64,000 bases of DNA. Source: Strigamia acuminata. Its lineage: Eukaryota > Arthropoda > Chilopoda > Geophilomorpha > Linotaeniidae. Under the pieces are notes generated by a model that saw nothing but the letters and a program-made list of their open reading frames with translations, searched no databases and had not been told where the DNA came from. The stretch is from positions 1,674,001-1,738,000 of the forward strand of contig OX442319.1 of assembly GCA_949358305.1 (NCBI GenBank), in the 5' to 3' direction. Positions 60,401 to 64,000 of the stretch are shown here, piece after piece (position 1 is the stretch's first letter; each line of letters begins with the position of its first letter). A program made the position numbers and the translations under genes.

Positions 60401-63400
60401 ATAATAAAACGACTAACAAGACCTCCAAGGCCACGCACAAAACCATGAAGTTTGAATCCTAGATTGTTTATCTCGTCGCTATTTGGTCATTTCAAAAAAT
60501 AAAAATTAAAGTTTAATTGTTTTTTTTAAAAAAAAAAAAAAGAGTTTAATGATAAATAAATATATTTTTTGTATATTTTTCTCTAGAATATTCGCAAATC
60601 ACTTTGACGTAAATTAAATTTGATGCGGGCAGTGATCAAAGGGATAATGAGGGGCAATTTCGTTTTTTTGTAAACAAACTGGAGCACCCCACTAGGCAGA
60701 CCGTAGACGCCAGTCTCAATCTGTTTTCTATCGCATAGCTTGCAAAACAGTAATTTTTCTTAAGTTCACTGCACTGCGTTTCTCTCGCGGACCCACCCTT
60801 CTCATCTTCTGTCTATTCTTTTTCGTTTCTTTTTCGTTTCTTATTATTCTTATCCATTTCAAACGTCACCACAGAAAAACACAACATAAAAACAAATTTT
60901 TGCTTTCCAACTTTAATTTTTTAGCGATTTAAAAATTGCAAATAACGTGACGACAAACGGGTGACAAAATATGCGTAAAAGGATTAAAGCTTTCAAATTA
61001 TCCAAAGATGAAAAGAGGTGGAGAACTGGAGACCGGAGAGTTTGCAATTGCCCCTGCCTATGCATTGCAGTGAAGCACGCACCGAGGCGGAGTCGAGCAC
61101 TGGATCTTTGAGTTGTGATCCCCATAAATTCGTAAAATAATTTTTTCCTCGATATAAAGAAAAACACAGAAAAATGTGACACGGTAAAAGCGAATTCCCT
61201 TCACATCACGTTTGTTCCAAATTGACAACAACCAGAATGAAAATGTTTAAATTAAAAAAACACACATGTTCTTGCCAGCCACCGGATATTCCACAGACGA
61301 TTATACATCTTTGCTTTTCTCATTTTCCTGCTCGACGTACATAGAAGGCACATTAATCATTGCACCGAAACCTTGACATCAATACGGACGTCACAAACCT
61401 CTGATAAAACTGGTTTAAGTGATGCGCGCTCTGCAAAACCTCCGAAACGCTTACACGTGTTTAACTCAAGCGCGAGCAAGCAGAGACATAACGTCTAATG
61501 GTTTTACCATTGCCATTCAACACCCGACCCCATCTTCTCTTCTCAGCCTTTTCACTTCACACACCGGCAACCAACCGAACGTCACAAATGTGCAATTACA
61601 CAACACTAAATCATCTTCGCGAACAACACGAATTGGAAAATTTCTAAAAAAAAATTTATCACTCAGAAGCAACTTCAAATCAATTCCAAACGAAAACGAA
61701 GAAAAAGATTTTTTTTTTTTTCTATTTGTTGTTTTTATATTCCTTTTGCAGAACCCGGTACTTGTATAAGTTCCTCTCAATCTACATACGAGGCCAAGCC
61801 GTCAACTTTAACGACTCGTCCGCCCATTCTCGATCTAGTTTCGTCCTTTCGGCTGCCACGTGGAACATTCGCCTCCCTACCCAGCCAGTCTTTGCAACGA
61901 CCTCCCTCACGAGTCAATCAATACTTTCTTCCCGACTAAATGATAAAACACAATCATTCACAATTCCAAGACAACACAACATAACACACGACAAATATTT
62001 ACACAAACAAATTCTACCTCAGAAGCGGATTAAGACTTCAGGGACCCGCACCCACAAATGAACATTGTAGTCAAAAAAATCCATTTTCTGGAGAAAAAAT
62101 TCATTTTTGATGGAATTAAACGCATTTTATATGAATTTTGCATTATGTGCGCGCAGAATACTGTGCTGATTCTTCAAAAACTGTGCATAATTTTCATACA
62201 CTAACATCAATAGCTGAAACATTACATAACCCATTTTACACAGAGAGAGACCAGAGAGGAAAAAACAAGTGGACACTCGCATGCGCACCAAACCAAACCG
62301 CAACAGCATATAACATTACATCCATATTTCGAGAAAATAATCTGCCCGTTACCAAACTCGACTTTGCGCATCGTTTATAAATAAAACTAATAAAACCGTC
62401 TGCTGATAAACCCTCAACCTAATTTTGGACGTCTGATGGTTTATTACGTAAAATAAAAATAACTCGAGCACAACACAAACCCAACGAAAAGCACACATTT
62501 CGCCATTAAAACCAACAAGTTTTAAGCCTAACACGAGTCGTATTAAACTCATTCAGATTGGTGTCCACTAGGTGACCATTTCACTTCCTTCCCTCTGCTT
62601 CGGACAATGGTAGACACCCAAATTGAAATAGTGTAGATCAAGCCTAACATATTGATTGCAGGCAACCGACATAGGCCATCAAAGGGAGAGAGAAAGAAAG
62701 AAAGAAACTAGCAGACTAAGTTCACTGACTCGTGCTGTTTTAGTTTTGTTTCATGCACGTGGAGAATAATCCTTCGTCGCTTCTGCTTCATTTTTCGAGG
62801 GCTAAATAAATAAATGGTGCACATTTTCGACCCAACTGAGTGAGTGCTATTGTACAGCTGTAAATGTATTTACGAGGAGAATAAATGCTCTTTATACATT
62901 TCGCTGATGGAAAGGTAAACGGAATGTGCACCTGTTAGTTGTTAAATGAACCCTCTTCTCGAATAACCCGTTCTTCTTGCTTCGCAATCTTTTCAATTGC
63001 AAATTCCTTTAAAGCTAAGAAGTACACCTCTCCATGTTTAATCAGGGGCTTCCACAAACAAAATACTCACCCATTTCCTGCCAGAAAATAACGAAAAACC
63101 AAGTGCAAATTCCTTCAGTCATTAATTAATGAGCGAAAATGATAATGACGATAATCATTGAAATGATAGAAATTATTGCAGTTGAATGAAAAGAATCGGA
63201 ATCAAATATCACTCGTAGCAATCGCGATAATTCAAGAAAACAATTGCCTTTTCTTCTTTCATTTACGCCTTCTTTTCAATCCCTTTTAGTTACAACTGGC
63301 TTCAGTTGGCTGATCACATAACTTAACGTGGATCCAGTAAGTCTGAGCTCTCCCTTTCTTGTCTCACATCACGTGTTCCTTCAGGAAAACAACACCATAT

Positions 63401-64000
63401 TATTATTTTACTTTGTTTTAATTATTTATATATGCATGAATATACAATATATTTTGACATGTATATATACATATTTTTGTTTTTTTCAATTTATAAATTG
63501 ATGGTTCGTCTAAAAATAAATTGCACTTCCATTTTTACGTAAGTGACATTTTTCCAAGAACTGTGTAACTGAAACACGACCGAAATCCTGGAACTCGGGC
63601 CAACGGACCCACTAACTAAACATATCCAATGTCCTTAATCTATTCAAACTATAACATACAGGCCACGTGATTATTTGCCTGCAAAAATGTTTGGAAATAA
63701 AATTACGTTCTAAAACTAATCACCACGGAGCGATATCAAATTGGTCAAATTCTTTAATTGCGTCCACTCAACCAGAAGAGGCCAGGCGGACAAGAACAAC
63801 CGAAAAAATCAATTTCTCTCTTTTTTTTAAAAAAAAAATTTATTAATTTTTTTTATTAAACCCATTTTTATTTTTCTTGTTTGTGTTCCGCCCACTTATT
63901 AGATTTATTGTTTTTTTTGCTTGTTTTCTTCCATTTTTGTTGTTTCTATTTTGCCATATTGTTTTTTGCATTTTGATGAGTTAATTTGTCGTCTTGTTAT
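57418..64000. other. Gene-free distal region
   Basis: No coding region is supported on either strand. Contents include a 26-base T run at 59278-59303 and many short low-complexity tracts. I searched for the Ski DHD/SAND exon wording and did not see it. The region is probably intron or promoter-distal DNA of Ski. Confidence 0.4.

Noticed and set aside
1-64000. CRISPR array, bacterial operon or prophage
   Set aside because: The tandem arrays have no unique spacers, and the genes are spliced animal genes.

Overview
The window is nuclear DNA of an animal, most likely an AT-rich invertebrate. Genes are split by mostly short GT...AG introns with poly-T acceptors. Several products are metazoan-specific or typically metazoan: a RYBP/YAF2 Polycomb cofactor, a Ski/Sno co-repressor, malectin, an XK-related membrane protein, mu-crystallin/ketimine reductase and a BTB protein. 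An arthropod or other ecdysozoan is my guess, but the sequence alone does not fix the phylum.

Layout. 1-8.1 kb is gene-poor, with simple repeats, one MITE and a broken Ty3/gypsy pol relic (4.99-6.26 kb). 8.1-21.7 kb is a compact gene cluster: ASNSD1 (+), XK-related (-), RIOK3 (+), RYBP (+), a zinc-finger gene (-) and malectin (+). 22.7-25.3 kb holds the mu-crystallin gene (-), with a dispersed repeat in its second intron. 25.6-31.1 kb is a nearly pristine Ty3/gypsy LTR retrotransposon: one full-length gag-pol frame, LTRs differing by one base, and an AAAG target duplication. 31.1-34.4 kb is a repeat graveyard with a 14-nt minisatellite, the 5' end of a second LTR element, a THAP-like fragment, a dispersed repeat, and a 1.24-kb element with 300-bp inverted arms. 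37.9-43.8 kb holds HSD17B10 (+), the ADP/ATP translocase (+) and an intronless BTB gene (-). 44-51 kb has no gene I can support. 51.06-53.21 kb carries the last five coding exons of a Ski/Sno gene (-). Its DNA-binding exons (DHD and SAND) are not seen and should lie beyond 64 kb, so 53-64 kb is probably a long Ski intron or regulatory region. That interval contains one ORF with a splice donor that could be an alternative first exon.

The genes do not form one pathway. They span mitochondrial metabolism (HSD17B10, ADP/ATP carrier), ER glycoprotein quality control (malectin), ribosome biogenesis and signalling (RIOK3), chromatin and TGF-beta repression (RYBP, Ski), and membrane biology (XKR). 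Gene models were assembled by hand from frame continuity, splice sites and remembered family sequences. Intron phases were checked for every junction given. The most notable non-gene observations are the young retrotransposon with a SAP-like motif in Gag and unusual protease and RT motifs, and a MITE family with four copies, two of them inside introns.
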